Source: Chloroflexota bacterium
Lineage (GTDB): Bacteria > Chloroflexota > Anaerolineae > Aggregatilineales > Phototrophicaceae
Direction of reading: 5' to 3'
DNA length: 64,000 nucleotides
NCBI GenBank assembly: GCA_026707745.1
Contig: JAPOWG010000057.1
Coordinates: 1 to 64,000 of the forward strand
The position numbers and the translations under genes were made by a program. Of this stretch, positions 8,132-16,291 are shown piece after piece (the stretch's first letter is position 1; every line of letters starts with the position of its first letter). A model generated the notes under the pieces. That model had not been told where the DNA came from. It did not search any database and saw only the letters and a program-made list of their open reading frames with translations.

Positions 8132-9862
8132 TTAGGGACTGATAGCGATATCAGCCATGTTGGCATAGCGGGTCTCGGCATAGGGCATCCAGTTCTGGAC
8201 TGAATTGGCTTCGGCATACATGCTGAATGGCGCGAAGAGCCACCACCAGGGCAGGTCTTCGTGCAAGATGCGGCTGATCTCGTGGTAGAGCGCCTGGCGT
8301 CCTTCGAAAGAGCAGCCCGGCAGCGCCAGCGCCTCGTCATAGAGCTCGGTGACGCGGTCGTTGCGGTAAGAGACGAAGTTGAATCCGCCACCGACCAAAT
8401 CCCCGACCGGCGTGAAAACGTTGCGCGCATCGGTGTCCTGGTCCAGGTTGGTGAAGCCGATCATGATGGCGTCGAAATCTTGACCGAGCAGGAACTGAAC
8501 CAGCGCGCCAAATTCCTGCGTCTGGAAATCGACATCGATGCCGATCTGACCGAGTTGATCTTGAATGACGGTGCCGGCCGCTTCACGAACCAGGTTGCCG
8601 GAATTGGTCAGCAACTCGAAGGCGAATGCTGTGCCGGGCTCGGCGTAGAGGGCGTCTTCGGTCGCGACCAGTGCTGTGCTCGGGTCGTCATCGTCATCGA
8701 CGAAGCCGGCTTCCGCCAGCAAAGCCAGTGCCGCTTCGGGATTGTATTCCCAAGGCTCGATGCTGGAATCGTAACCCCAGAGCGCCGGCGTGCCAAAGCT
8801 GTTGACCTGAACCGCTTCGCCTTCGGCGGCGCCTTCGATGATATCGGTATAGTTAACCGCCTGCGCCAGAGCCTGGCGCACGCGCACATCGCCAAAGAAC
8901 GGGTGCATGCCCTGGTCAATGGGGTTGCCGTCTTCATCCTGGCCGTTGACCGGGTTGCCGCGGTCGGCCATGTTAAAGCCGACAAAGGTCAATCCGTCAT
9001 CCACATATTCGTAGATCTGGAATTCGCCGGCTTCGGCGCGGTCGCGGAAGTCTTGCATCTGCACGGCCGGTACGGATGCCGAGCCAGCTGTGCCAACCGA
9101 GTTGACCTCGCCCGCCAGGAACTGCTCGATGCCGACGATTTGGTCGGGCACGTTGCGGATGATGTAACCTTCCGGCGAAACGTCCATCCAGTGATTGTCA
9201 TTACGAATCAAACTGGTCTGCTGGTCTGGCACCAGCGCGCCAAAGTTGAAGACGCCCGCTGTGACGCTGGGATTCTTGTTGTACTCCAGATTGTCAATCT
9301 CGGCGTAATTGCCATCAAGCATGGGCTCGATAATGTGCTGTGGCAAGATGCCGAAGTCATCGAGTTCTTCAATCACGCGACACGATGCCAGCTTCAGCGT
9401 GACGACCAAAGTTGTCGCGTCGACCGCTTCGACGCTTTCGACGCTTTGCAGCACATCGGTGCGCGGCGATGAAGTTTCTCCGCTGGCCAAAGCGTCAAAG
9501 GTGAACTGGTAGTCGAAGGCGGTGACGGGCGCGCCGTCATTCCAAGTAACGTCGTCCCGCAAGGTGAAGGTGTAAACCAAGCCATCGTCAGAGATAGTCC
9601 AATCAAGAGCCAGGCCGTTGTCCTGATCGTTGCGTCCCGCTCTCATAGGCGCCCGCGTTACGGGATCGATATTGTACAGGCTGGGGAAGAGAAATTCGTT
9701 GAGCGACAACTCAACTGTATTGTTGGAAATTAGCGGATTCATATTTGTCGGGTCGCCACCGAAGTTGGTGCCGATCAGAATGCCGCCATCCTGTGCGCTT
9801 GCGGCGAAACCGAGGCTCGCCACAAACAGAGTAAGAAGGACAATCCTCATAAGCTTAAGCAT
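8132..9862 (-). CDS. ABC transporter solute-binding protein, family 5 (peptide/nickel type)
   Basis: A 576-residue extracytoplasmic binding protein of the SBP_bac_5 family. The start at 9862 is favoured by AGGAGA a few bases upstream and by the signal peptide that begins there (MLKLMRIVLLTLFVASLGFA, cleavage likely after ASA). A GTG-type start 14 codons upstream is unlikely. Family features are the early segment on the target state (TRAPMRAGRNDQ), FTLRDDVTWNDGAPVTA, and VRQALAQAVNYTDI. No lipobox cysteine is visible. It heads a minus-strand set with two permeases, separated from them by a strong stem-loop. Ligand unknown; family members bind oligopeptides, nickel, glutathione or oligosaccharides. 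Confidence 0.93.
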   Translation of the reverse strand: MLKLMRIVLLTLFVASLGFAASAQDGGILIGTNFGGDPTNMNPLISNNTVELSLNEFLFPSLYNIDPVTRAPMRAGRNDQDNGLALDWTISDDGLVYTFTLRDDVTWNDGAPVTAFDYQFTFDALASGETSSPRTDVLQSVESVEAVDATTLVVTLKLASCRVIEELDDFGILPQHIIEPMLDGNYAEIDNLEYNKNPSVTAGVFNFGALVPDQQTSLIRNDNHWMDVSPEGYIIRNVPDQIVGIEQFLAGEVNSVGTAGSASVPAVQMQDFRDRAEAGEFQIYEYVDDGLTFVGFNMADRGNPVNGQDEDGNPIDQGMHPFFGDVRVRQALAQAVNYTDIIEGAAEGEAVQVNSFGTPALWGYDSSIEPWEYNPEAALALLAEAGFVDDDDDPSTALVATEDALYAEPGTAFAFELLTNSGNLVREAAGTVIQDQLGQIGIDVDFQTQEFGALVQFLLGQDFDAIMIGFTNLDQDTDARNVFTPVGDLVGGGFNFVSYRNDRVTELYDEALALPGCSFEGRQALYHEISRILHEDLPWWWLFAPFSMYAEANSVQNWMPYAETRYANMADIAISP

Positions 9863-9912
9863 CGCAATCTCCTGAATGATAAAACGTACAGTGGGTCTTG
9901 TCATGCATTAAA

Positions 9913-9921
9913 AGTATAGCA
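9913..9921 (-). promoter_or_regulatory. candidate extended -10 promoter for the peptide importer
   Basis: On the minus strand the sequence TGCTATACT forms an extended -10 element about 50 nt upstream of the binding-protein start. No good -35 is seen. It would let the importer be transcribed apart from the upstream ROK/MlrC pair. Confidence 0.4.
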
Positions 9922-10011
9922 GAGGTTCGGCACGCATTGCCATACAGCAGTTCTGAAGGCGGACCTTTCTTGGAAGCGCTGGGAAGACTCGAATGTGGCT
10001 ATTGCGCCAAC

Positions 10012-11433
10012 CTAGAAGATCTGAACTACCGGCTCCCAATCCATATCCGGGTCAAAGGGATAGCAGGGACGTTCAATTCTATTGAATGGCAGGGCGGTGA
10101 TATCTTGATTGACCGCGCCGGGCGACAGCGCCAGATAAGCGGCCCGCGCCATGGCTTTGAGTTCCGGCTCGAGATAGCCGATCTTGACGGCGACGATCTT
10201 ATGCTCTTCGGGTTTGAGGTTGAGGTCAATGAATTGCTGGCGACGATGAAATACGCTGCGTTTGCCAGTCAATATTATGTGAATGCCGCCCGACTTGAGA
10301 ACGACTTGCGGATTGTCGGCATCCGCCTTGATGGCGTCGACCGTCCCCGATATGTCCAGGGGCTGAGAATTGACCCTGTCGAGCTTGCCGCCAATTTGCA
10401 GGTCAACTCCCGCGCCCAGTCCCGCCGCGATGCAAGTACGAACCGCGGCGGGATCGGCTATGCTGGCATAGATCATGTCGGGCGGCGCCAGCGCCAGCGC
10501 CCGCGACAGAAAATAAGTCACGTCCCCTGCGCCCCCGGCGGTGGGATTATCGCCGGAATCGCTTATGAGCGCGGGCGTGGCCGCGCCGGACATCGCCCGG
10601 GTCAGGCAATCGTCAACTGAAAGCGCCGGCGCCCCAAAACGAAAGTCCCGGCGATGCTTCCAGTAGAGAGCGGCTAATTCCCCCGCCGCCAGGCCGATCT
10701 TTTCTTCGTTCATTCCGATGGCGATGGCGCAGGCGGTCATGCGCGGTTCGTCCGCCCAAACATATCCGACTTGTACCGTCGCGTCGAGTACATCGCGCCC
10801 GTCGATCTGCGCTTCAATCGCCCGGTAGATGCTTTTGCCCGGTTCCCATTCTGTGCTGGTCTTCTCCCCGGGCATGGCGACCGGAATCTTGACAAACGCT
10901 TTGCGCGGACGAAGGCCCTGGCGCAGACAATGCAGCAAGAGCGACAGCGCCCGCTCGCGCGTTTCCAAGGCGTCGATATGGGGCGCGGTCCGGAAGCCGG
11001 TAATAATATCGAGCGCAGCCATGATTCTGCCGGAAACGTTGCCGTGGAGATCGTAGCTCGCGGACAGGAGAGGACCGTCCCCCACGACTGCGCGAATCGA
11101 GCTGTACAAGTCAGCTTCGGCGTCGTCCATGCCAGCCACGTTCATAGCGCCGTGCATATCCAGAAAGACGCCATCGAACGGGCCCCGGGATTTCAACTGC
11201 CCCAATAGCTCGTTCTTGATCGCGTCATAGGCGGCCGCTTCGACCGGGCCGCCGGGCAAGGCCCTTGCGGTGATCGTGCCGACGAAGTCGATATCCGGGT
11301 ATATATTCAGAAAGGGATAGAGTTCTCTGAAGGAGTTATCAGTCCCCCGCGAAATACGAAAGTCTTCCAAGCGCGTGGGCAGGGCGGAAAAAGTGCAGCT
11401 TTCAGTTGCGATGCCACCGATAGCGATTCTCAA
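10012..11433 (-). CDS. M81 family metallopeptidase, MlrC-like
   Basis: A 473-residue protein of the M81/MlrC family, named after microcystinase C, whose members are predicted metal-dependent hydrolases; most natural substrates are unknown. Signature segments are MRIAIGGIATESCTFS (1-16), FDGVFLDMHGAM (86-97), SYDLHGNVS (126-134), APHIDALETRERA (150-162) and DSGDNPTAGGAGD in the second half. It follows the ROK kinase with a 4-nt ATGA overlap, so the two are translationally coupled. In environmental Chloroflexota and Proteobacteria such genes often sit beside peptide or sugar ABC importers, as here. The function inferred is hydrolysis of an imported amide or peptide-like compound, but this is not proven. 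Confidence 0.88.
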   Translation of the reverse strand: MRIAIGGIATESCTFSALPTRLEDFRISRGTDNSFRELYPFLNIYPDIDFVGTITARALPGGPVEAAAYDAIKNELLGQLKSRGPFDGVFLDMHGAMNVAGMDDAEADLYSSIRAVVGDGPLLSASYDLHGNVSGRIMAALDIITGFRTAPHIDALETRERALSLLLHCLRQGLRPRKAFVKIPVAMPGEKTSTEWEPGKSIYRAIEAQIDGRDVLDATVQVGYVWADEPRMTACAIAIGMNEEKIGLAAGELAALYWKHRRDFRFGAPALSVDDCLTRAMSGAATPALISDSGDNPTAGGAGDVTYFLSRALALAPPDMIYASIADPAAVRTCIAAGLGAGVDLQIGGKLDRVNSQPLDISGTVDAIKADADNPQVVLKSGGIHIILTGKRSVFHRRQQFIDLNLKPEEHKIVAVKIGYLEPELKAMARAAYLALSPGAVNQDITALPFNRIERPCYPFDPDMDWEPVVQIF

Positions 11434-12386
11434 TTTTCAGCTTCTTTCTGGCGCTGATACCAAACCAGAGCCGCAGCGCCCAAGGCGGCGTCGGAATGTT
11501 GTGACAGTATTATATTCGTATACTCCAAACTGCTTGGCAGGCAACGGACTCGCAGGGCTTCATGCATATCCGTCTCCAACAAATGGAATAGCGCATGTAT
11601 CAGTCCGCCACCCAAAAGGATGCTCTCGGGATTGAACAGGTTAATACACCAGGCGCAAGCGACGCCGAGCGCAGTAGCCGCTTGCCGGAGGACGAGCGAG
11701 GCGAGCGGGTCGCCTTGGTCGGCGCAGCGGATGATGGCCTGCGTAGTCAGATCATCCATGCTGAGCCCCGATTCGGGGAAGTCTTGGATATGTTGTCGCG
11801 CAATCGCGACCAGGCCCTTGCCTGATATGGACATCTCCAGACAGCCGCGTAAACCGCAGGAGCACGGTCGACCTTCAACCGGATCAATCGAAACGTGCCC
11901 GATTTCCATTTCTGAATGGGTCGCCCCGCGCAAGAGCATCCCCTTGCTCACAGCGGCGCCGCCCAGGCCGGTTCCAATCGCCAGGTATACGAAGTCAGTC
12001 ACATCCATTGCGGCGCCAAAGAGCATCTCGCCGATCGCGCCAACATTTACATCATTGTCGACGTAGATGGGCAAGGACTGCGCGAGCCGTTGGGCTAGTT
12101 CGTCTCGCAAACGCAGCTCGCGCCAATTGAGATTGACCGCGTTCAATGCTAGCCCTTGGTCGCTGTCGACTGGGCCGGGGACGCCTATGCCGATGGCCGC
12201 GCATCTTTCATGCGCGTCCAATAGTTGTCCGAGTTGGATCGCAATGCGGTCGAGTGTCCGATCCAAAGCATCGCCGCTGCTGGTTGGCAGCGACCGATGA
12301 TCAAGAATGCGGCCTGAGTGGTCGACGACAGCAAATGCCATCTTGGTCGCGCCGATATCGAGCCCGATGGCCAATTCTTCAGGCAT
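11430..12386 (-). CDS. ROK family sugar kinase (glucokinase-like)
   Basis: A 318-residue ATP-dependent sugar kinase of the ROK family. The phosphate loop AIGLDIGATKMAF (6-18), catalytic aspartate D112 in VDNDVN, the AIGTGLGGAAV adenosine-binding strand (136-146), and the structural zinc site (H164 in EIGHVSID; C175, C177 and C182 in CSCGLRGC) are all intact. There is no N-terminal helix-turn-helix, so this is a kinase rather than a ROK repressor. Substrate is probably glucose, N-acetylglucosamine or N-acetylmannosamine. Its stop overlaps the MlrC start by 4 nt. Confidence 0.92.
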   Translation of the reverse strand: MPEELAIGLDIGATKMAFAVVDHSGRILDHRSLPTSSGDALDRTLDRIAIQLGQLLDAHERCAAIGIGVPGPVDSDQGLALNAVNLNWRELRLRDELAQRLAQSLPIYVDNDVNVGAIGEMLFGAAMDVTDFVYLAIGTGLGGAAVSKGMLLRGATHSEMEIGHVSIDPVEGRPCSCGLRGCLEMSISGKGLVAIARQHIQDFPESGLSMDDLTTQAIIRCADQGDPLASLVLRQAATALGVACAWCINLFNPESILLGGGLIHALFHLLETDMHEALRVRCLPSSLEYTNIILSQHSDAALGAAALVWYQRQKEAEN

Positions 12387-12714
12387 TTTGCAATCCTTGC
12401 GGATTCTGACAGTCGCTAGCCGAGTTTAGCGTTTGACAGAATAAACTGCCAGAATCCGGTTCAAGGCCCTGCATAAGTCTATTTGGGGTTGCGGCATGTT
12501 TTGGAACTCAGTTTTGCGGCGTCAAGCATAACGCGATATAGTGATTCACTCGAGCGGTTGCATCGTTCTGGACAGGACTGCGTCCCGATGTCGACGATGC
12601 GAAGGCGTTTAGAGCGCGGCCAACTGTTATCACGAGCTTGGCGACAGGGCTGATGAAACCGGGAGAAATCAGATAAAATCTTGTGGCATACCTAGTTGTT
12701 CAGGAGCTGCCAGG
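12387..12714. other. divergent intergenic region
   Basis: A 328-nt region between the ROK kinase (minus) and the Gfo/Idh/MocA gene (plus). It must hold both promoters. GATAAAAT at 12672-12679 is a weak -10 candidate for the plus gene, and AGGAG at 12702-12706 is its ribosome site. I see no repeat, RNA gene or extra ORF. Confidence 0.6.
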
Positions 12715-13983
12715 ATGACAACGATTGATACCATCATTGTGGGAGCGGGCGGAAGAGGCAAAGCCTACAGCAAGTTTGCGCTGGCGTATCCGCAGGAGCT
12801 GCGGGTTGTCGGCGTTGCGGAGCCGGACCCGCTAAAGCGAGGGAGCCTCGCGCGCGACCACGACATCCCGCCGGACATGGCTTTTGAGGACTGGCAATCC
12901 TTGCTGAATGGGCCCGGAAAGAAGGCGGCGACGATTATCAACTGTACCATGGACCGAGACCATTTCGAGTCAACGATGCGGATGCTGGATAAGGGCTACG
13001 ACGTGCTATTGGAAAAACCCATGACGCCGGTTTTGCGCGAGAACTTGCAACTGGTGCAAAAGGCCGAAACTGCCGGGCGCTTGCTCCAGATCTGCCACGT
13101 ACTGCGTTACACGCCGTTTTGGCAAGCCCTGCGCGCGGTTGTGCAGTCCGGAATACTCGGACGCATCGTCAGTATCACGCATCGGGAGAACCTGATTTAC
13201 TATCACATGGCTCATAGTTTCGTGCGCGGGAATTGGCGGCAGGAAGCGACATCCGGACCGATGATCCTTTGCAAGTGCTGTCACGACTTTGATATTCTGC
13301 TGTGGATCTTGCAGAAGAAGGTAAAGTATCTGAATTCCTTCGGATCGCTTTCGCATTTTCGGCCGGAGAACGCGCCGCCGGGCGCGACGGAACGTTGCAC
13401 CGACGGCTGCCCGGCGGCCGAAACTTGCAAGTATGAGGCGACCAGACGTTATGCCCGCGCCGGCGCCGGCTGGCCCGTTGATGTCGTTACTGTCGAGCCG
13501 ACAGTCAGAGCCCGATTGGAGAAACTGAAGACTGACTGGTACGGGCGTTGTGTCTATTTCTGCGACAACGACGTGGTTGATCACCAAACTGTGAATATGG
13601 AAATGGAAGACGGCGCTACAGTGACCCTGGTCATGAATGGGCAAGGCGACGAAGAATGTCGCACGATGCGCTGGGATGGCACCAAGGCCACGCTTTACGG
13701 CAAATTCTCGTCTAAGGGTCATGTCATTCGCGTACATCATCACTTGAGCGGCGAAGTGGAAGAGGTGCCAGTGATCGCGCGAGATAGCAGCGGCCACGGC
13801 GGCGGGGATTACGGCATCGTCCGTAGCTTCTTGAACACCATCAAGGGCAACCCTGATGACAGCGTGACAACGGCGCGCGAGTCGCTAGAAAGCCACCTCT
13901 TGGCCTTTGCGGCGGAAGAAGCGCGTCTCAACAGGACTGTCGTTGACATGGATCAGTTTCGCGAAGGCGTCGAGACGGTCTAA
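12715..13983 (+). CDS. Gfo/Idh/MocA family oxidoreductase
   Basis: A 422-residue NAD(P)-dependent dehydrogenase. The N-terminal Rossmann fold starts IIVGAGGRGKAYSKFA (7-22), with the acidic residue after strand 2 in GVAEPDP. The conserved EKPMTP (100-105) contributes the catalytic lysine, and CCHDFDILLW gives the second-domain H/D pair. It carries a cysteine-rich stretch (CTDGCPAAETC) after the FGSLSHF strand, a region that varies among sugar dehydrogenases. The ATG has AGGAG eight bases upstream. It diverges from the ROK gene. Likely oxidises an inositol- or sugar-like alcohol; exact substrate unknown. Confidence 0.9.
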   Translation: MTTIDTIIVGAGGRGKAYSKFALAYPQELRVVGVAEPDPLKRGSLARDHDIPPDMAFEDWQSLLNGPGKKAATIINCTMDRDHFESTMRMLDKGYDVLLEKPMTPVLRENLQLVQKAETAGRLLQICHVLRYTPFWQALRAVVQSGILGRIVSITHRENLIYYHMAHSFVRGNWRQEATSGPMILCKCCHDFDILLWILQKKVKYLNSFGSLSHFRPENAPPGATERCTDGCPAAETCKYEATRRYARAGAGWPVDVVTVEPTVRARLEKLKTDWYGRCVYFCDNDVVDHQTVNMEMEDGATVTLVMNGQGDEECRTMRWDGTKATLYGKFSSKGHVIRVHHHLSGEVEEVPVIARDSSGHGGGDYGIVRSFLNTIKGNPDDSVTTARESLESHLLAFAAEEARLNRTVVDMDQFREGVETV

Positions 13984-14033
13984 ATTGGCGGAGCGACCTG
14001 TGAAGAGAATGCGAAATAGCGCGCCGTGATTAA

Positions 14034-14105
14034 CACCCCCGACAGGATTCGAACCTGTGCGCCTGGTTCCGGAAACCAGCGCTCTATCCCCTGAGCTACG
14101 GGGGC
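14034..14105 (-). tRNA. tRNA-Arg(CCG)
   Basis: A complete cloverleaf on the minus strand: acceptor GCCCCCG, D-arm GCTC/GAGC, anticodon stem CTGGT/ACCAG with loop TTCCGGA (anticodon CCG, reading CGG), a 4-nt variable loop, and T-arm ACAGG-TTCGAAT-CCTGT. The 3' acceptor strand CGGGGGT pairs except for a G1-U72 wobble; the discriminator is G. CCA is not encoded. It stands alone downstream of, and convergent with, the Gfo/Idh/MocA gene. Confidence 0.95.
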
Positions 14106-14223
14106 ACACAGCGCCAATCCTAGCAGATGGCCCACGAGCGAACAAGTGCCGTATTCGGATAGCATCTTGAGCGACTGCGCTTTTGACCCCGTAACTGGCT
14201 AGGTGCGAACCTGAGGCTGGTCT

Positions 14224-14232
14224 TGATATAAT
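14224..14232 (+). promoter_or_regulatory. extended -10 promoter
   Basis: TGATATAAT is a perfect extended -10 (TGnTATAAT). Only a poor -35 lies upstream. Transcription would start near 14239, which argues that the lipoprotein gene downstream begins after that point. Confidence 0.5.
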
Positions 14233-14313
14233 GTGACCTACAGCTTATACGCCAGCAATGCAGTGCCATATCTTCCTTGGAATCCGCTGGCTTGGCGAAG
14301 GTATTCAGCTATT

Positions 14314-15072
14314 GTGGAATCGGCCTTGAAAGACGCCGCATATTCAATTTTCAAAATCATATACAGATTCGCCGTCGAGATTCGCTGCTTAAGATGGCTA
14401 CTTCTTGCGACGGTTGTGGCCGGCTGTCAAGCGCTGGCAAGTGAAAATGGCCAGGCGCCTGTTGACGCTAACGCGACGGTATATGTTTTGGAACTGACCG
14501 TCCTGCAACGCGCTGCCGTCCTGGACCAGGCGCAGGCGGTCGCGACATTGTCCGCCGGGGGAACAAGAGTTGCGGAGTTGTCGCAAGTGAATGCGGCCTT
14601 GGGCGCCACATTGCGAACGGCGTTTACGCCCACTGCTGAGATCCGGGTGGTGGTAGTAAGCGCTGAAGACATGGGCAGTTCCCTGGATCAAGACATGATG
14701 GACGATATGCGCGACAACGAAGACGACCTATCGACCATGCGAATTGTGGATCTTGGGACCGCGAATAGTGTCAATGCCAGCAACGGCTGCTCCACAGGGG
14801 AAGTGCGCCGCTTCAGTTCCGGCAACGAACGCATCTATGTAACGGCCCGCGTCGAAGGGCTGCGCCCGGATAGCTATTTCGAAGTTGACTGGAAATCTGG
14901 TGAACGCGTGTTATATCGGGTGTCATGGCGGGCGACCTATGCGGCGGCAGCCGAGTGTATTTGGTTTTATGCCACGCCGGTGGATTTTCCTTTTCTGCCG
15001 GGCAGTTACCGCGCTACGCTTTTCGTCAACGGTCAAGCGCATTCGTCCACTGATTTTAGCATTTCCCCGTAA
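14314..15072 (+). CDS. predicted lipoprotein of unknown function
   Basis: About 252 residues. A hydrophobic segment ends in a lipobox (LLLATVVAGCQ), so the mature protein should be lipid-anchored outside the membrane. A predicted helical stretch follows (rich in Leu, Ala, Gln), then an acidic segment (DQDMMDDMRDNEDD), and a C-terminal beta-rich domain (RIYVTARVEGLRPDSYFEVDWKS...) that looks like an immunoglobulin-like or ligand-binding sandwich with two cysteines. The start is uncertain. The frame is open from a GTG at 14233, but the extended -10 ends at 14232, so I prefer GTG 14314 (GAAGG upstream) or TTG 14326. The next gene is an M23 peptidase on the same strand; a shared envelope role is a guess. 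Confidence 0.65.
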   Translation: MESALKDAAYSIFKIIYRFAVEIRCLRWLLLATVVAGCQALASENGQAPVDANATVYVLELTVLQRAAVLDQAQAVATLSAGGTRVAELSQVNAALGATLRTAFTPTAEIRVVVVSAEDMGSSLDQDMMDDMRDNEDDLSTMRIVDLGTANSVNASNGCSTGEVRRFSSGNERIYVTARVEGLRPDSYFEVDWKSGERVLYRVSWRATYAAAAECIWFYATPVDFPFLPGSYRATLFVNGQAHSSTDFSISP

Positions 15073-15289
15073 CGATAGAATTGTATCCAAGCTAAGATGA
15101 TTTCGAGTCATTGCTTTCGCCCGAAATATCAGAGGGATATCGGCAGATTCAGGCCTAATTTGACGTTTTACTTTGCTCGCAATTAAACGGGCGTTCGTGG
15201 TAAACTCGAGTCGATTTTCTACCCGCGACAGTGACCAGACTGTGAGACCTTCCGTCGGACAAATAGCCGTCAAGCGACGCAATTAAACT

Positions 15290-16249
15290 ATGAACAAAAA
15301 GCTTCTTGCGCGCGCGTCAACAGTGGCGCTTGCCATACTGTGGCTAACGAGTCTGTCGCTAGCCGCGGCCCAAAGCGAAACGGCGACGCCCTCGGCATCT
15401 GAAACAATTCAGCAGAATCCCGACACGACAGAGCTTGGCGCGTTACCCGACTCGGGCGCCACAGCAACGGCAATCGCGTTGATTGAGCCGGAAGAGCACC
15501 ACCTGCTTCGGCGGCCGATCCAGTTGGTCGAGGACCTGGTCCATTGGCCGGATCGCACCTATCCCTACGGCAGCACGCAATGGGGTACGCGCCCGGTTCA
15601 CCTGGGTGTTGAGTTTGTGAACCCGCGCGATACGCCGGTCTACGCTTCCGGGGCGGGCAAAGTCGTTTTCGCGGGTTCCGACAGCGAGACAGTAGTCGGG
15701 CCGCAAGCGGATTACTATGGCAATGTCGTGGTTATCGTACATGACCTGGTATCGCTCGACGGATATCCGGTATTCACTCTATATGGCCATCTCGACAGAA
15801 TCAATGTCAGCACAGGCCAGGCGGTTGAAGATGGCGCGCTATTGGGCGCCATCGGCTCAACCGGCGTGGCCATCGGCGCGCACTTGCACTACGAAGTTCG
15901 TGTAGCGAGCCCCTTCGACTATCGCAAGACGCGCAATCCAGAGTTGTGGCTGCAATATTACGTCAACAATGGGATGGTTGCCGGTTACATACACGATGAA
16001 TACGGGGAAGCGATCGCGGAAAAGCGTTTGGTCCTGCGGTCGGATACGCTGAGTCGAGAAGCCTATACCTATGGTAGCGAGCTGGTCAACCGCGATCCGG
16101 TTTGGGGAGAAAACTTTACAGTTGGCGACCTGCCGGCGGGCGAGTACGAGATTGTTGTGCTGAAGGAGAGCGGCGCGCTCGCCTATCGCGAGAATATCCA
16201 GGTAGAAGCTTACAGCACGACTTTCGTCGATATCGAGATTAGCGAGTGA
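15290..16249 (+). CDS. secreted M23 family metallopeptidase
   Basis: A 319-residue exported protein: signal peptide at about 1-27 (ending SLAAAQS), a Thr/Ser-rich linker, then a LytM-type domain at about 95-205. Motifs are H104-x3-E108 (HLGVE), YGH167 and H198-x-H200 (HLHYE). The canonical second zinc ligand is Asp; here it is Glu. Family members cleave peptide crosslinks of cell walls or act as regulators of wall hydrolases. A C-terminal beta domain at about 225-319 resembles a carboxypeptidase-regulatory/CNA-B-like fold (GYIHDEYGEAI...LPAGEYEIVV). It acts outside the membrane. In a thin-walled or wall-less lineage the substrate may be a non-peptidoglycan protein layer. Confidence 0.88.
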   Translation: MNKKLLARASTVALAILWLTSLSLAAAQSETATPSASETIQQNPDTTELGALPDSGATATAIALIEPEEHHLLRRPIQLVEDLVHWPDRTYPYGSTQWGTRPVHLGVEFVNPRDTPVYASGAGKVVFAGSDSETVVGPQADYYGNVVVIVHDLVSLDGYPVFTLYGHLDRINVSTGQAVEDGALLGAIGSTGVAIGAHLHYEVRVASPFDYRKTRNPELWLQYYVNNGMVAGYIHDEYGEAIAEKRLVLRSDTLSREAYTYGSELVNRDPVWGENFTVGDLPAGEYEIVVLKESGALAYRENIQVEAYSTTFVDIEISE

Positions 16250-16291
16250 ACTTCATTGGCTGTGGCTGCTGTGGCCGGGCCGACGCGATTT

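Noticed and set aside
8261..9472. 403-codon plus-strand ORF antisense to the peptide-binding protein
   Set aside because: Composition is typical of a mirror frame; the minus strand has a signal peptide, ribosome site and family motifs.
13885..14145. minus-strand ORFs across the tRNA-Arg gene
   Set aside because: They read through the tRNA cloverleaf and have no family features.
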